Below are positions 30,670 through 43,759 of a DNA stretch of 64,000 bases, one piece after another. Numbering within the stretch: the stretch's first letter is position 1; each line of letters begins with the position of its first letter. The notes below the pieces were generated by a model, which was given only the letters and a program-made list of their open reading frames with translations, was not told the DNA's origin and made no database searches. Source of the stretch: Diphasiastrum complanatum (lineage: Eukaryota > Streptophyta > Lycopodiopsida > Lycopodiales > Lycopodiaceae); NCBI GenBank assembly GCA_029204225.1, contig CM055099.1, positions 51,107,298 through 51,171,297 of the forward strand, given 5' to 3'. The position numbers were made by a program, and so were the translations under genes.

Positions 30670-31160
30670 CATTACTGTTGGTTCGTAGATATAGCGTAAG
30701 CAGGCCTCCGCTTGTCAAGAAGGGTTAGATCCACAAGGATAGGTTTGTAACTATATTTAGTTGAATATTATAGTTGCTTTTCCCACAAAACTTAACACTA
30801 ACCCCCAATCCTAACACTAATCACACAAGCCATCATCATTAGTGGTGAAAGGGAGGAAAGAAGAAGGAGATAGAGGGAGGTAGCTCATTTGCTAATTCTT
30901 GAATCTAATGGAGAAACATTAAGAAATATAAGCCATGGAAATAGCAAAGCATGGAAAAATAACAACATTCATAAAAGCATTAGACTAAAGAGCAATAGGC
31001 ACATAAGGATGCTTGAATCCACAAAATGGTAGAGTTTCCTCCTCTCAATTAGCATGTAAAATGGAGTACAAGAGGTGCCTTTTTATTCTTGGGGAGGCCC
31101 TTGCCCCTTTGTTTCTATTGGCTACTTCATTGTGTCAAAGTACAATTTTTTGGACCTTAA
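30670..31160. repeat. Dispersed repeat family G, copy 1
   Basis: Shares CCTCCGCTTGTCAA, AGGGTTAGA and an AACTATA-TTAGTT stretch with 48207-48340. Shares AAAATAATAGAG-TTCCTCCTCTC, CTTTTTATTNTTGGGG-GGCCCTTGC and TTCTATTGGCTACTT with 51955-52290. It may be an LTR or non-autonomous element. The boundaries are not resolved. Confidence 0.6.
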
Positions 31161-31850
31161 ATGAGTGCACTAATGCCTCACAAGTGTGATTGATTGATTA
31201 ATCACAAAACAAATGCAAACTAGACACTAGACTTTGAGATCTAGATCAACAATTTAGCATCTATCAATCAAGAGCAATCTAAAATCATTAATCAAACACA
31301 AAGTATAGCCCACACACATGTGGAACAGTACTCAGTATGGCTATAGACTGAAAATAAAGTGTAAAGCACTTTGATCTTGCTTGGATCCAAAAAACAATCG
31401 AGTACATAGAGTAGAACTCGAGTTTTGCCAATAAGCTCTCAAAAATATTGTAAGTGTTCACTATGAAGGATTCACTACATAGAAATGCCTCTTCCCTTCA
31501 CAAGTTAGGTGAAATTCCAACATGTAATAAGGAAGGTGATTGAGGTTCTTGCCCTAATTTGCCATTCTAGTCTCATTCCTAGAGTTATGCCAAGCAGGTG
31601 GCTAGTTGGTCAATCTTCTCCATAAATCTAAGATTTAGGTCCTATAAAGTAGGAATCACTACCAAATTGACTTGACCCACTTTTTAGAATTGTTCTAACC
31701 TACACTAGTGTGTATTACCATGTGGCACCATGGCCTCACATGTGTGTGACCAACCTATGTACATCTCAGCCTATTGGGCAACAAAAGAGGAATCCTGTTG
31801 TTGTTGAAGTTGAAAATCTAAACGGCCAGTGAAACTCCTTAGACGAGTTT
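31161..31850 (-). repeat. Probable diverged LTR related to that of element E
   Basis: Strings such as AACTCGAGTTT, CTTCACAAGTTAGGTGAAA-TCCAA, CTTGCCCTAAT and AAAGTAGGAATCACTACCAAATNGAC recur in the same order in the LTR at 62747-63426. Termini are not clear here and no coding sequence is attached. Confidence 0.5.
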
Positions 31851-32554
<704 letters not shown>

Positions 32555-32639
32555 ATAGTACATGCACATATGCAAAAGAGATATTTGAAATTGAAATTAT
32601 AATAAGAAGCTCACTTTGTGGTACATATATAACTATGAC

Positions 32640-32770
32640 GTGTTGGTAGGCATAATTTGGTGCTAGCTCAAAAGTAATCCAATATGTATAAATAGCTATT
32701 AGAATAGACACAATTGGGTGCTAACTCAAAAGTAACCCAATATATTTTGAAATAGCTAAAGATACAATAT
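32640..32770. repeat. Two-copy tandem repeat, ~65 bases
   Basis: ATAATTTGGTGCTAGCTCAA and CAATTGGGTGCTAACTCAA, each followed by AAGTAA-CCAATAT and AATAGCTA, form two diverged adjacent copies. Confidence 0.6.
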
Positions 32771-33573
32771 CCAAATCAAGTCCAATATATAGTTTGCACC
32801 ATTTCAACATAACAAATATGAAACAGTTGACATTAGAGTATTGAATGTAATTTGTGATTGTCTAAAGAATCTAAAGAGAAGTTTGTAATTGAAAGAAACA
32901 CCATTGAAGCTCTCTTATGAAATATTATGGATAATATATCAGTATATCTTGCATACAATTGTAATTGAAATGTTATCTTTTAAAAGAAATTACAACAACT
33001 TATTGTCGCGGCATACCAACAGCAAAATGATTGATATTTGTAGTATAACGGGTATCGTTCCTACTAGAGAGCAATAAAAAGGCTAATACTGTCATTATTA
33101 GTGCAAAACCAGAAATAACTAAGAATGAACGGAGTGGAATATAAAATGTTTGCAATCTAATCATCAACAGATGTTTCGACAAGGGCCTGCCAGAACAACC
33201 TTTCAAAGAAAACAAAACACCCAGGAGAAAAATACTAAATACTTCATTATGGTCTTCAGATTCAAATGGGAGTGAAATCCAGAAAGCAAATACTTCGGCA
33301 AAAGGGAAAGCCACACAATGTTTCCGTTATCTTGAAAGTAGCTTATCATGAATCTAACTCCTATGATCTACGCAAATCACAAGATTGAAGGCTAGAGACA
33401 CTTCACTAGACAATTCCAGTCCAAACATTGTGTATAGGCACAAACAATACATTGCCATAAACTTTCTATTACCAAAATGAATCACCATGAAAAGCACAGA
33501 AGGTATTCACAGTAGAAACAAGTTGTGTGTGATTCAAAACACTTAGATTTACATTATCTATATTCACCATTTG
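32771..33573. other. Unassigned spacer
   Basis: The minus-strand frame 33000-33314 contains one hydrophobic stretch (SFLVISGFALIMTVLAFLLL), but the plus strand of the same bases is also open, so neither is called. Nothing else is seen up to the element C LTR. Confidence 0.35.
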
Positions 33574-34310
33574 TGTGAAGAATTGAAAAAGATTATCTAT
33601 GTTAGATATAGGGGTCTTATGTTTTTTACATCAAGCATCTAGGTGTAGGATGTTGATAGGAATAAATTTGGCATAAATGGCAAATTATGCATTTCCACTT
33701 GTAATGCCACTATTGGGCCAAAATAGAGTAAGAGGCTAAACACTTGCTACTTAGAGTGTAGACAAGTGTAAAGTTTTTGTTTGATGAATTCCAAGAGGTC
33801 CAATAGGATATAGAGGTGGAACCTTGTGAGGTCCAATAGGAAATTGAGGTGTGTTTGAATATAGTCCAATAGAATTAAGAGGTGCATAGATCAATGATCC
33901 AATAGGATCAAGAGGTGACAAAATGTGGTCCAATCATAGTTAAGCATAGTGGTAGCTCGTGGACCTACTAGTATCATTGTACTCCTCATTTTGAAATCAA
34001 TTGATTTGGTGATTTCATGGATTTTGTGAGTTATTGGATTTCTAGCTTTCTCTCTCTATCCGAGAGCTCTTGATGCATTTTCCCTCTCTACCTGAGGAGA
34101 GCAGCTTGTTTTTACTTAGATTATTTTTTGAATACTTCCCACACGTGTGAGTGAGAGTTGGAAGTGATTGAATGCATGTAGTAGTGTGTTTTTGCCATAG
34201 GATACAAGATTGATCTTGAATCTCAATCTAGTCCTGATTTTGGTGCATCTACACACCTTAGGAGATCACAAGTACATGTAGTGGACAGTCCACACGTGTG
34301 AAAATCAACA
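33574..34310 (+). repeat. Element C 5' LTR
   Basis: TGTGAAGAATTGAAAAAG to GTGTGAAAATCAACA. CACACGTGTG occurs twice (34140-34149 and 34291-34300), the second 10 bases before the LTR end. Confidence 0.94.
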
Positions 34311-34322
34311 TGGTATCAGAGC
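34311..34322 (+). promoter_or_regulatory. Primer binding site, element C
   Basis: TGGTATCAGAGC directly follows the 5' LTR. Confidence 0.92.
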
Positions 34323-35065
34323 CTACCTAAGGTTACCATGCATTTTGATCCATCTAAGTGAAAAATTTTCATCAATCTTGAGCTAGAAGTTGTCAAGGCC
34401 CATTTTCCTAGCTATCTTGTTCAATCTTGGATCAAAAGAGATCAAAAGGACATTGATTGGGTCTGACCTGGTATTGTACAGAATCAGGTGCTCAGACACG
34501 TGTGAGGAACATCCAATTTCAGTTTGGAAGTTCTCTCTCATGTTTGATCCATTTATCCTGCTTGATAGCTTGTTTTGAAGCTATTTTTGTCTAGTTTCTG
34601 TTGCAATCATTTCATTCCATTTGGTTGAGCCAATCAAATGTTATAAGCTTTTGAAGAGGGTTAGGTAGGGCACCTAGACCTGGGTGGACACATTTGGTTT
34701 GGTCAAGAGATTGCTTGGTTGATCCAAAATCACAGTTGTATGCTTGCCAATCTCATCTATATGTGATCTAGGCACTGTTTTGAGATCTTAGACATTTTGT
34801 TTCATGCAATATCATTGTATTTGAGTCAAATTTGGTTTCTTAGTGTATTTCACACGTGCTAAGAGTGTTGGATCCTAACTTTGCCTATACTCCATCATTT
34901 GATGTGAAATAGATCTTGTTTTAGAGAGATTTGAGTAGCTAGTGAGAATCAATTCACAAATTGTTGTAAGATCTTTCATAGGAGGAGATAGTAATCAATT
35001 ATTGGATCCTATTGAAAGTGTGTAACAACATTTATTGTTCATCATTTGAGTTTTCTTCACTTCAA

Positions 35066-35785
35066 ATGTCTTCAATGGGTTCATCCTTGTTGGAACCAAG
35101 TGAAAGATTGACCACTTCAAATTATTCAATTTGGAAAATGAGGATGGAGTCCATCTTGATCCTTCAAGATGTGATGGACATAGTTCTTGGCCTTGAAGAA
35201 GAACCACAAGTTCTTCAAGAGGTTCAAAAATACAAAAAGAGAGCTAGGATGGCTCTCCACTACATTAAGATGAATGTCTCTAATGAGATATTGAGGGAGA
35301 TAGGTACTTGTACAACAGCCAAAGAAGCTTGGGATTGTCTCAAGACTATCTATGAGACTAAGAATACCTCTAGGATTCTCACTCTTAGGAATCAAATCTT
35401 TCAAAGTAGCCAAAAGAGTGACGAGAGTGCATCTAGTTATGTTTGGAGAGTAAAAGATATTCATAGAGAGCTTGCTTGCATTGGTGATTCCATCAATCAA
35501 AATGAGCTAGTTCAAGTCATTCTCAATGGCTTGAGAAGTGAATTTGATAACCTTGTCCAATCCTATGCCATTAAGGAGGAGCTACCAAGTTTGGGGGCTC
35601 TCCAAAGTGTGCTAATTTCAGAAGAATCAAGACAAGAGTACAAGCTCTTGAGGATGGACAAGCTTTCTCTCACTCATAATGATGGCAAAGCTCTCTTTGC
35701 CAAGGATAAGCACAAAGAGAGGATGCAAGAACCAACATCAACAATCCTCACGCAAGGACAAAGTCAAATCCAAAGACAAAGATGA
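35066..35785 (+). CDS. Element C gag (frame 1 of a frameshifted gag-pol)
   Basis: Starts MSSMGSSLLEPSERLTTSNY, aligned with the gag starts of A and B; the open frame begins 18 codons earlier. It contains the copia gag pattern (WKMRMES, IKMNVSNEIL, TSRILTLRNQIF, LVQVILNGL). The frame ends just after a shift near 35750, before the zinc knuckle, which lies in the next frame at about 35849 (CFYCGKKGHYATNC). One inserted base, or two lost, would explain it. No Ty1-type slippery heptamer is evident, so I read it as mutation rather than programmed frameshifting. Confidence 0.85.
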   Translation: MSSMGSSLLEPSERLTTSNYSIWKMRMESILILQDVMDIVLGLEEEPQVLQEVQKYKKRARMALHYIKMNVSNEILREIGTCTTAKEAWDCLKTIYETKNTSRILTLRNQIFQSSQKSDESASSYVWRVKDIHRELACIGDSINQNELVQVILNGLRSEFDNLVQSYAIKEELPSLGALQSVLISEESRQEYKLLRMDKLSLTHNDGKALFAKDKHKERMQEPTSTILTQGQSQIQRQR

Positions 35786-37784
35786 GGAGGAGGATGATTC
35801 CTCTAATGCTTCATCATCCAAGCTCAAGAAGAAGAAGAAGATCAAGTGCTTTTATTGTGGCAAGAAAGGTCATTATGCCACCAATTGCTTCAAAAAGAAG
35901 AATCAACTCAAGCAAGCCAATATTACCAATGAGAAGGAAGACACTATTGCAAGTGATGGAGAGGGATCTCTTATGGTCTCTAGTTTCTCATCTACTCCTT
36001 TCAAGAAGGACGGCCTATGGTATATTGATAGTGGAGCCTCTTCACATATGTGTAGCTCCAAGGACTCTTTCTCTTCTATTGCACCTTATGATGGAGTGAA
36101 GAAATCAATATACACTGCAAATGATTTTGAATGTCCTATTGAAGGCATAGGGAACATTCCCTTGAAGCTTGCATCCTCTAAAGTTCTTTCTCTCTCTAGA
36201 GTTCTTTATGTACCTAAGCTTACCAAGAATCTTATTAGTGCTGGCCAATTGCTTGATAATGGCCTTGATGTAAAATTCAATGTTGATACTTGCACTATCA
36301 AGAAGAATGATGAGATACTTGAATTAGGATCTAGATTTGGTGGCATCTATAAACTAGATCCAAATGAGTATGTGAATGCTTGTAATGTTGCTCTTGTGAA
36401 CAAGCTCTCTATGGAGGAATTATGGCATAGGAGGTTGGGACATCCCAACTACAAATCCATGCTCTCTATGATCAAAGAGTCCAAAGCTATTGGCTTGCCA
36501 AAGTCATTCTCCAAGAAGATCAAGCCTTGTGAGGCTTGTGCTATTGCTAAATCTCACAAAAAGACATTTACAAGACCTTCTATCAAAAGCAAGCATCCTT
36601 TGGAGTTAATCCACTCGGATGTGCATTTCTCATCAACTACAAGCAAGGGAGGAGCCACTTGTTTTGTTACTTTTATTGATGATTACACAAGATCCACTTG
36701 GATATATCTTCTTGCTTCAAAATCTATGGTGTTTGATCATTTCCTTATTTTCATAGCTTATGTAGAGAAGCAATTCTCATTCAAGATTAAAGCTCTTAGA
36801 AGTGATGGAGGTGGTGAATATATCTCCAATAAATTTCAAGATTTTTGTGAGCTTGAAGGCATTAAAAGAGAGTTTTCTTGTGCCTACTCTCCATCTCAAA
36901 ATGGAGTGGCCGAGAGAAAGAATAGATCTCTATGTGAATGTGCAAAATCTATGAGAATTGAGGCATCTTTGCCCAAAGATTTTTGGGGAGAAGCCATTAA
37001 TTGTGCAAATTATCTTTGCAATAGGCTCCCACATATAGCTCTTGGAGGAAAGTCACCATATGAAATCTTATTTTTGAAGAAGCCTAAGGTTGATCACCTT
37101 AGAGTTTTTGGATGCTTATGCTTTGTCCATATTCCCTTGGAAACAAGGAAGAAGAAAGATCCTAGTGCATGCAAAGGGATCATGGTTGGATACTCATCCA
37201 CCAAGAAGGCCTATAGAGTCTTTATACTCTCTACTTCTCAAGTTATTGAAAGTAGAGATGTTGCCTTTCATGAAGATCAACACTCATCATTTGAAGAGGC
37301 CGAGATCAAGAAATCTATGGATGCATCATCAATTATTGATTTTGAAGACAATCATGATGTGATGGGGTCGCGATTTGAAGAAGACTCTCCTCAGATTTTT
37401 TCACCAAGAAGATCCATGAGAGATAGATCCGAGCCTAAGAGGCTCTCATATGTTGACAAAGGCAAACAAGTGGATCTTGATTCCACTAATTATGTTTTTT
37501 ATGTCTCTCATGAAGAGCCAAAGAATGTACAAGAGGCACTCAATACCAAGGAGTGGTATGATGCCATGAAGCAAGAGTATGATGCATTGTTCACCAACAA
37601 TACTTGGGAGCTTGTGGATCCTCCATCCAACAAGCATGTGATTGGTTGCAAGTGGGTATTTTCGATCAAGTTCAATAATGATGGCACCATCAACAAGCAT
37701 AAAGCAAGATTATGTGCCAAAGGATTTGCTCAAATCCATGGTCTTGATTATGAGGAGACCTTTGCACCCTTGCAAAGATGGTGA
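35755..37784 (+). pseudogene. Element C pol, first part: zinc knuckle, protease, integrase, RT start
   Basis: Zinc knuckle near 35849, protease DSGASS near 36027, integrase HHCC from about 36424 (WHRRLGHPNYKSML ... CEACAIAKSHK) and catalytic core (HSDVH, SDGGGEYIS, NGVAERKNRSL). RT begins with CKWVFSIKFNNDGTINKHKA. The frame stops at 37784 because one base is missing relative to element A in the segment corresponding to FAPVAKMV. Otherwise all motifs are intact. Confidence 0.88.
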
Positions 37785-39055
37785 CAATAAGAATTCTTAT
37801 TTCTCTTGCTTGTTTTTTCAAGTGGAAGGTGTTCCACTTAGATGTATCCAATGCTTTTCTAAATGGTTATCTTGAGGAGGATATCTATATGGAACAACCT
37901 CAAGGATTCATCAAGGATGAGTCCAAAGTGTGCTTGCTCTTCAAAAGTCTTTATGGACTCAAGCAAGCACCAAGATCATGGTATTCAAGACTTAACTCTT
38001 TTCTTATCTCACTAGCATTTACTCTTAGTGACTATGATCCTTCCATGTATCTAAAGTTTGTTGATAGCAATATGGTCATTCTTCTAATTTATGTTGATGA
38101 CATTATTCTTTGTGGAAGTTGTATCAAGCTAGTTGATGAAACCAAGCTAGCACTTGGATGTGAGTTTAAAATGCAAGATCTAGGAGAGATACATTACATC
38201 CTTGGCCTAGAAATTGATTTTTATGAAAATCATGTCTTTATATGCCAATCTAGATATGCTCACTCTATGTTGAAAAAATTCCATATGGAAAATTCTAAGA
38301 GCATAGATACTCCAATGGAGAAAATTGTAAAAGATCCTAATAAAGGTGATGAAAGATCCTTTGAGGACATCACACTTTTTAGGAGTCTCGTAGGCTCCTT
38401 GATTTGGCTTACCATTACTAGGCCCGATCTTAGTTTTTGTGTGCACAAATTGAGTCAATTTATGCAAGATCCTAAGATCCATCCTTGGAAGATGGCCAAG
38501 AGGATTCTAAGATATGTATCTTCATCTTGTGATTATGGTCTACTCTATAAAAGTGAAGATCTATCCATTATTGGCTACTCGGATTCGGACTTTGCAAGTG
38601 ACAAAATGGATCGAAAGTCTATTAGTGCATACACTATCTTTCTTGGAGGCAATCTAATATCTTGGCTTTCCAAAAAGCAAGATACTATATCTCTCTCTTC
38701 ATGTGAGGCCAAGTACAAAGCACTCACTACAACTACCAAAGAAGTGCTTTGGATCAAGAGGTTATTAATGGAACTAAAGTGCATCAAGGAGGATGATCTA
38801 CCAATGATCAAGTGTGATAACATCTCGGCCCAAGCTCTTGCCAATAATCCCATATTTCATGCAAGAAGCAAGCACATAGAAGTGGCACACCATTTTGTGA
38901 GAGAAAAGCTTATTGGAGGAGAAATCTATTTGGAGCATGTCAACTCGTCCTCTTGTATTGCCGATCTACTCACCAAGCCTTTGAGCAAAAGTGCTTTCAT
39001 CAAGCATAGATCTAATCTTGGAGTTATATCAAGATCAATGCTCAAATCTTCATAG
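37778..39055 (+). pseudogene. Element C pol, second part: reverse transcriptase and RNase H
   Basis: Frame returns to that of gag. LDVSNAFLNGYLEEDIYMEQ, LYGLKQAPRSWYSRLNSF and YVDDII mark reverse transcriptase. SDSDFASDKMDRKSI, SLSSCEAKYKAL and KHIEVAHHFVREKL mark RNase H and its tail. In the conserved EAEY motif the second Glu is Lys here. A stop at 39055 precedes the purine-rich TTTTAGGAGGAG and the 3' LTR. Confidence 0.9.
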
Positions 39056-39073
39056 ATAATATTTTAGGAGGAG

Positions 39074-39794
39074 TGTGAAGAATTGAAAAAGACTATCTAT
39101 GTTAGATATAGGGGTCTTATGTTTTTTACATCAAGCATCTAGGTGTAGGATGTTGATAGGAATAAATTTGGCATAGATGGCAAATTATGCATTTCCACTT
39201 GTAATGCCACTATTGAGCCAAAATAGAGTAAGAGGCTAAACACTTGCTAATTAGAGTGTAGACAATTGTAAAGTTTTTGTTTGATGAATTCCAAGAGGTT
39301 CAATAGGATTTAGAGGTGGAACCTTGTGAGGTCCAATAGGAAATTGAGGTGTGCTTGAATATAGTCCAATAGAATTAAGAGGTGCATAGGATCAAGAGGT
39401 GACAAAATATGGTCCAATCATAGTTAAGCATAGTGGTAGCTCGTGGACCTACTAGTATCATTGTACTCCTCATTTTGAATGCAATTGATTTGGTGATTTC
39501 ATGGATTTTGTGAGTTATTGGATTTCTAGCTTTCTCTCTCTACCCGAGAGCTCATGATGCATTTTCTCTCTCTACCCGAGGAGAGCAACTTGTTTTTACT
39601 TAGATTATTTTTTGAATACTTCCCACACGTGTGAGTGAGAGTTGGAAGTGATTGAATGCATGTAGTAGTGTGTTTTTGCCATAGGATACAAGATTGATCT
39701 TGAATCTCAATCTAGTCTTGATCTTGGTGCATCTACACAACTTAGGAGATCACAAGTACATGTAGTGGATAGTCCACCCGTGTGACATTCAACA
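39074..39794 (+). repeat. Element C 3' LTR
   Basis: TGTGAAGAATTG to GTGTGACATTCAACA, 721 bases. It lacks a segment present in the 5' LTR near 33890-33905, and its terminal CACACGTGTG has decayed to CACCCGTGTG. Confidence 0.92.
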
Positions 39795-41165
39795 AGCGGA
39801 AGCATCTGGGTTGCTAGAAATGTATTGAAGGCTGCCGCTTAGAACATTGCCCTAACTGCAACTACTGCTTGCTGATGAAAAGCGATGGTGGGTTGGAGAT
39901 GAAGGGCGATGGTGGGTTGGAAAACCGTCTTCAGATCTACATTTGGGAGAGCGCAACCTACCCTAGGAAATTCTGAATAGTGCGAAATGTGCGACAATTG
40001 CCTCAAAAAATGCGATGGTGGGAGTCTCTGGCTGCGTGGAGGTGCTTTGAGGTAGGCACTAAAGAATGAACGATGCTCCAAAAATCCCGAATAGTGTGAA
40101 ATGTGCGAAAATGGCCCTTCAAATTTGTAGTGCCTTGCCTTTGAAAATAGCAGTTTGCCCTTAGAAAATGCGAAGATGGCGAGTTATAGTCAGCCGCTAA
40201 AAGTGCCATTGAAACTTGACTCTCACACAAAGCCGAATAATGCGAGAATGCTGACTGGGCTTTAGAATATGAGTATAACCTTAAGAACAGCTTGACGAAG
40301 GTTCGTGCCTTCTTAAACCAATGACTTTTATAACTTAAAAGAGCAACGACTAGGCACAGTCATATGCCAAATTCATAAGCAGTAAAAGGGCTGCCTTAAT
40401 GCCCCAAAACAAATTTAAGTCGTACCCCACTGAATGCAACTTATGATTAGGATATACACAACGGCAAAGCAAAGGCTTAAGATTTAGCAATAAAAAGCCA
40501 AAATCATTAACAAATTGTTGAAACCAGGTCACCACACTTATGATATTCCAAATATTGAATAAACTTTCATAAGTTGATTAGTGTCTGTAAAAATGGGAAG
40601 AAAATTGTGATTATTTTGTTGAAAACACCATAAAAAAATATTATAAAATATTGACATTTAATGTACAAGTTGCCATTGCAACTAAAGTGTTTCTTTATAA
40701 GAGAAACTACAAAATCATCAAATATTATATGAAATATTGATTAAACTTTAAAAAACGGATTTCTAACTTTGCTTGATATTTTCACTCCATGCATGTCCGA
40801 TGTGTACAAGGATTGGCTCTATATATAAGAAGTATGGTAAAAGCATTGGCTCGGGTTGCTCTAATCTAACCAAATCTAATGTATAGATTCATTGTCTTTT
40901 GATATATCATACATATCATTCATTTCTAAGAATATATATCATGCATTCTTAACGATATTATGACATGAGATTTTTTATTTGAGAGCATTCTTAACGATAT
41001 TATGACATGAAATTGGTTGAATTTGTGTTTTTATCCCTCAATAAGGCTTGTCCCTCAACATTCTCACTTTTATCAAATTATAATTAAAACTCTTTTAAGT
41101 CAAAATCAAACGTTGTACCGCTAGTAAAGATCTACTCATCACAATTCTTGCTTCACCTGAGAGGT
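39795..41165. other. Unassigned spacer
   Basis: 39795-40260 has locally repeated strings (GCGATGGTGGGTTGGA at 39882 and 39905; GTGNGAAATGTGCGA near 39977 and 40094) and overlapping minus-strand frames without recognisable content. 40560-41150 is AT-rich, with ATTCTTAACGATATTATGACATGA repeated once near 40940-41010. No gene is supported. Confidence 0.4.
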
Positions 41166-43165
41166 TCCATATATTTGTGATTTCTTCTTGAGTGCATTTG
41201 TTGACGTTCAAGAGAGTGATTTGTGCATTGGAACAGGTTGAAAGAGAGGATCAGATCATTGCAACAAATGGTGGTTTTATGTTGGAAAGCAATGATAGGC
41301 TTACCTCATCTAATTACTCTACATGGAAGGTGAGAATGGAGCCTCTCCTTGAAATGAATGAGCTTATGGATATTGTTGTATGAGTAGAGGAAAGGCCCTT
41401 GGCACAGCAAGATCAGATGAGGTATGACAAGAGAGCTCAAATAGCTCTACACATTATAAAGATGAATACTACTAATGAGCTTCTCAAAGTAGTTAGTAAG
41501 TGCACTTCATCTAATGAGGCTTGGAAAGATTTATGAATCCAAGTCTACATCAAGAGTACTTACTCTTAGAAGGAAAATTTTTCAATCTATACAAAAGAAA
41601 AAGAGAGTGCTCATGCTTTTGTGCTAATGAGAGTTAAAACATTTAATGATGAGCTAGCATGCATTGATGAGAGCATTAAGGAGGTAGAACTTGTGCAAGT
41701 TATACTTAATGGCTTACTTGATGATCATGCTAAACTTGCTCAAAGATTTACTACTAAAAGAACTTTGCCAAGCATGGTGGATTTGCAAGAGATCTTGGTG
41801 AATGAGGAATATAGGCTTTAAGCAAGAGGTGGATCTACAACAACATATCAAGATGGAGAGGAGGCCATGATCACCAAAGAAAAATTCAAGAGAAAAGGTA
41901 AAAGCAAATAGTCTAAAGGCCAAGACCAAGGTGAGACTTCCTCTTTTGACAATAAGAATGATAGATCCAAGTTAAAATGCTTCTATTGTGGTATCAAAGG
42001 GCATTTTGCTAGTGAATGCTTCAAAAAGAACAAAGATCAAGCTGATAAGCAAGGAAATCTAACTCTAGATGAGGATGGTGTTGATGATCAAAACATAAAT
42101 GATGCTACTTTTGTGATGTCTTCATGTTTGGTTGCTAATGTTGGAGAAATTGATCCTTGGTGGATTGATAGTGGAGCAAGCTCACACATGACTTTTCACA
42201 AAGAGTATTTCACATCTTTGTTGGCATATGGAGATGACAAGAGGGTGATCTACTTGGCCAAAGATGGTGAGCGTGCAATCAAAGGGATTGGCACAATTCC
42301 TATTTCTCTCTCTACAAATAGAAATGTTCATTTGAAGGATTTTTTGTCCAGACCTTTCATTACTAAGAACTTACTTAGTGTTACGGTGTTACTACTATTA
42401 GCAATGTAGGAGCTAAGATGTATGCAACCTTTATTGATGATTTTAGTAGATTTTGTTGGGTATATCTACTAAAGAGCAAGGATGAAGTATATGATGTCTT
42501 TGTCAAGTTCAAGATTTCAAGAGAGGTCCAATTCTCTACAAAGATCAAGTGCTTGAGGAGTGACAATGGTGGTGAGTATATCTCTACCAAGTTTAAGGCC
42601 TTTTGTGATGAGCATGAGATCAAGAGGGAGTACACAAGTCCAAGGACACCACAACAAAATGGAGTGGCCAAGAGGAAGAATAGAATCTTGTGTGACAGTA
42701 TAAAGCCATGAGGTTAGGAGCTAATCTTCCAAAACCATTTGGGATCAAGCTTTGTTGTGTGCTAACTTTCTATGCAATAGGTGGCCGAGTGCTTTATTGG
42801 ATGGAAAAATCCCTTTTGAAATGTTGTTTGGAAGGAGGCCGAGTGTCAAGTTTTTTAGAACTTTTGGATGCACTCGCTATATCAACATAACACTTGATGA
42901 TAGGACAAAGGATGATCCATCTTCAAGGAAAGGTATATTTGTTGGCTATAGTGAGGTGAGCATAGCCTACAAGGTTTACATTCCTTCTACTAAGAGAGTG
43001 ATCATTGGGAGAGATGTCATTTTTTATGAAAGAAATATTCCAAAGGTGTCTTCAAGTAATGATGTTATGGTTGGATCTAATATTATTGACACTGATGACA
43101 TGGATGGTACTTTGGATGTTGATGATGAAGGGCCTTCATCAAGTCAAAAGCCAAGGATGACATTA
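41166..43165 (+). pseudogene. Degenerate copy of an element-A-like copia gag-pol
   Basis: Begins in the A-type leader (TTGTGATTTCTTCTTGAGTG ... GCATTGGAACAGGT) and runs through gag (MLESNDRLTSSNYSTWKVRM), zinc knuckle near 41977, protease IDSGASSHMTF near 42165, the integrase core (LRSDNGGEYISTKF near 42550) and the post-integrase region, ending about 43165. Stops at 41381 and 41819 and several frameshifts break it. About 400 bases between LLSV and GVTTISN (protease end through the integrase zinc region) are deleted at 42384. RT, RNase H and both LTRs are absent. Confidence 0.88.
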
Positions 43166-43259
43166 CTCATTTTCACCTACCTAATCTATCTTAATATGGT
43201 TCTAACAGTTTTTCTTGGGAAGAAGAAGATGAAAGGGATGGTGCATGAGGCCCATTCCA

Positions 43260-43600
43260 AAGTTGAACATCAACTGGATAGTAGCGACATAACCTGCTAC
43301 CATTAACAGAAGTATTGAACAGTTTTCCTTGCAGGTCGGTGAGAATGATGCCATTAGGTCAGATTTTCACTACTTTATACGATCCTTCTCCTAGAAACTT
43401 AAACTTTCCTTTGTGTGTCTTGGCCTTGTACAATAGAGCCAATTCTCCCTGATGAGATCCTTGGTCTTGATATTGTGATTATGCCAGACTTTTTTCTAAT
43501 GTTTCTCCATAGCTAGAGAATAGAGAGGTAGAAAGCGAGATTCATGGACTTGGAAGAGATTTTGGAGTCTCCTTTTCGTGGATTCCTATGTACTCAAAGC
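43260..43600 (-). pseudogene. Ty3-gypsy integrase C-terminal fragment
   Basis: Minus-strand reading gives segments like GSYKVVKI-PNGIILTDLQGK, FNTSVNGSRLCRYYPVDVQ and, upstream in another frame, KTKDLIREN. This resembles the 'W-GPY-V--V--NGA--L...-VNG-RL--Y' end of gypsy integrases. It has stops and frameshifts. It may be related to the gypsy fragment at 61085, but they do not overlap in domain. Confidence 0.55.
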
Positions 43601-43759
43601 GCTCAACGATGGCCACTCTTATACTTGGAACAATAAATTCACAAACATTATGGATTCTTGACCATATACCATCTGGAACGACATTTTTCTAGTGCTTAAA
43701 ATTGGTGGCCCTGAAAGCCCATAAAGTCACATGAAATTTGTGTTCCCGATCTGAGCATG

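Larger units (their letters stand above)
33574..39794 (+). mobile_element. Element C: nearly full-length copia retrotransposon, inactivated
   Basis: Two LTRs (737 and 721 bases) enclose the primer site, leader, gag and all pol domains. The coding region has two frameshifts. Flanks do not form a target duplication: ATTTG precedes the 5' LTR and AGCGG follows the 3' LTR. The 3' LTR has a 16-base internal deletion and several substitutions. It is therefore older than A and B and may be a product of recombination between two insertions. It is the same family as the solo LTR at 25053. Confidence 0.92.

Noticed and set aside
33000-33314. 104-codon minus-strand frame with a hydrophobic segment
   Set aside because: The opposite strand is equally open and no homology or gene context supports it.
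35740-35790. Programmed frameshift between gag and pol in element C
   Set aside because: No Ty1-like slippery heptamer is evident, related elements A and B have a single frame, and a second shift downstream shows decay.
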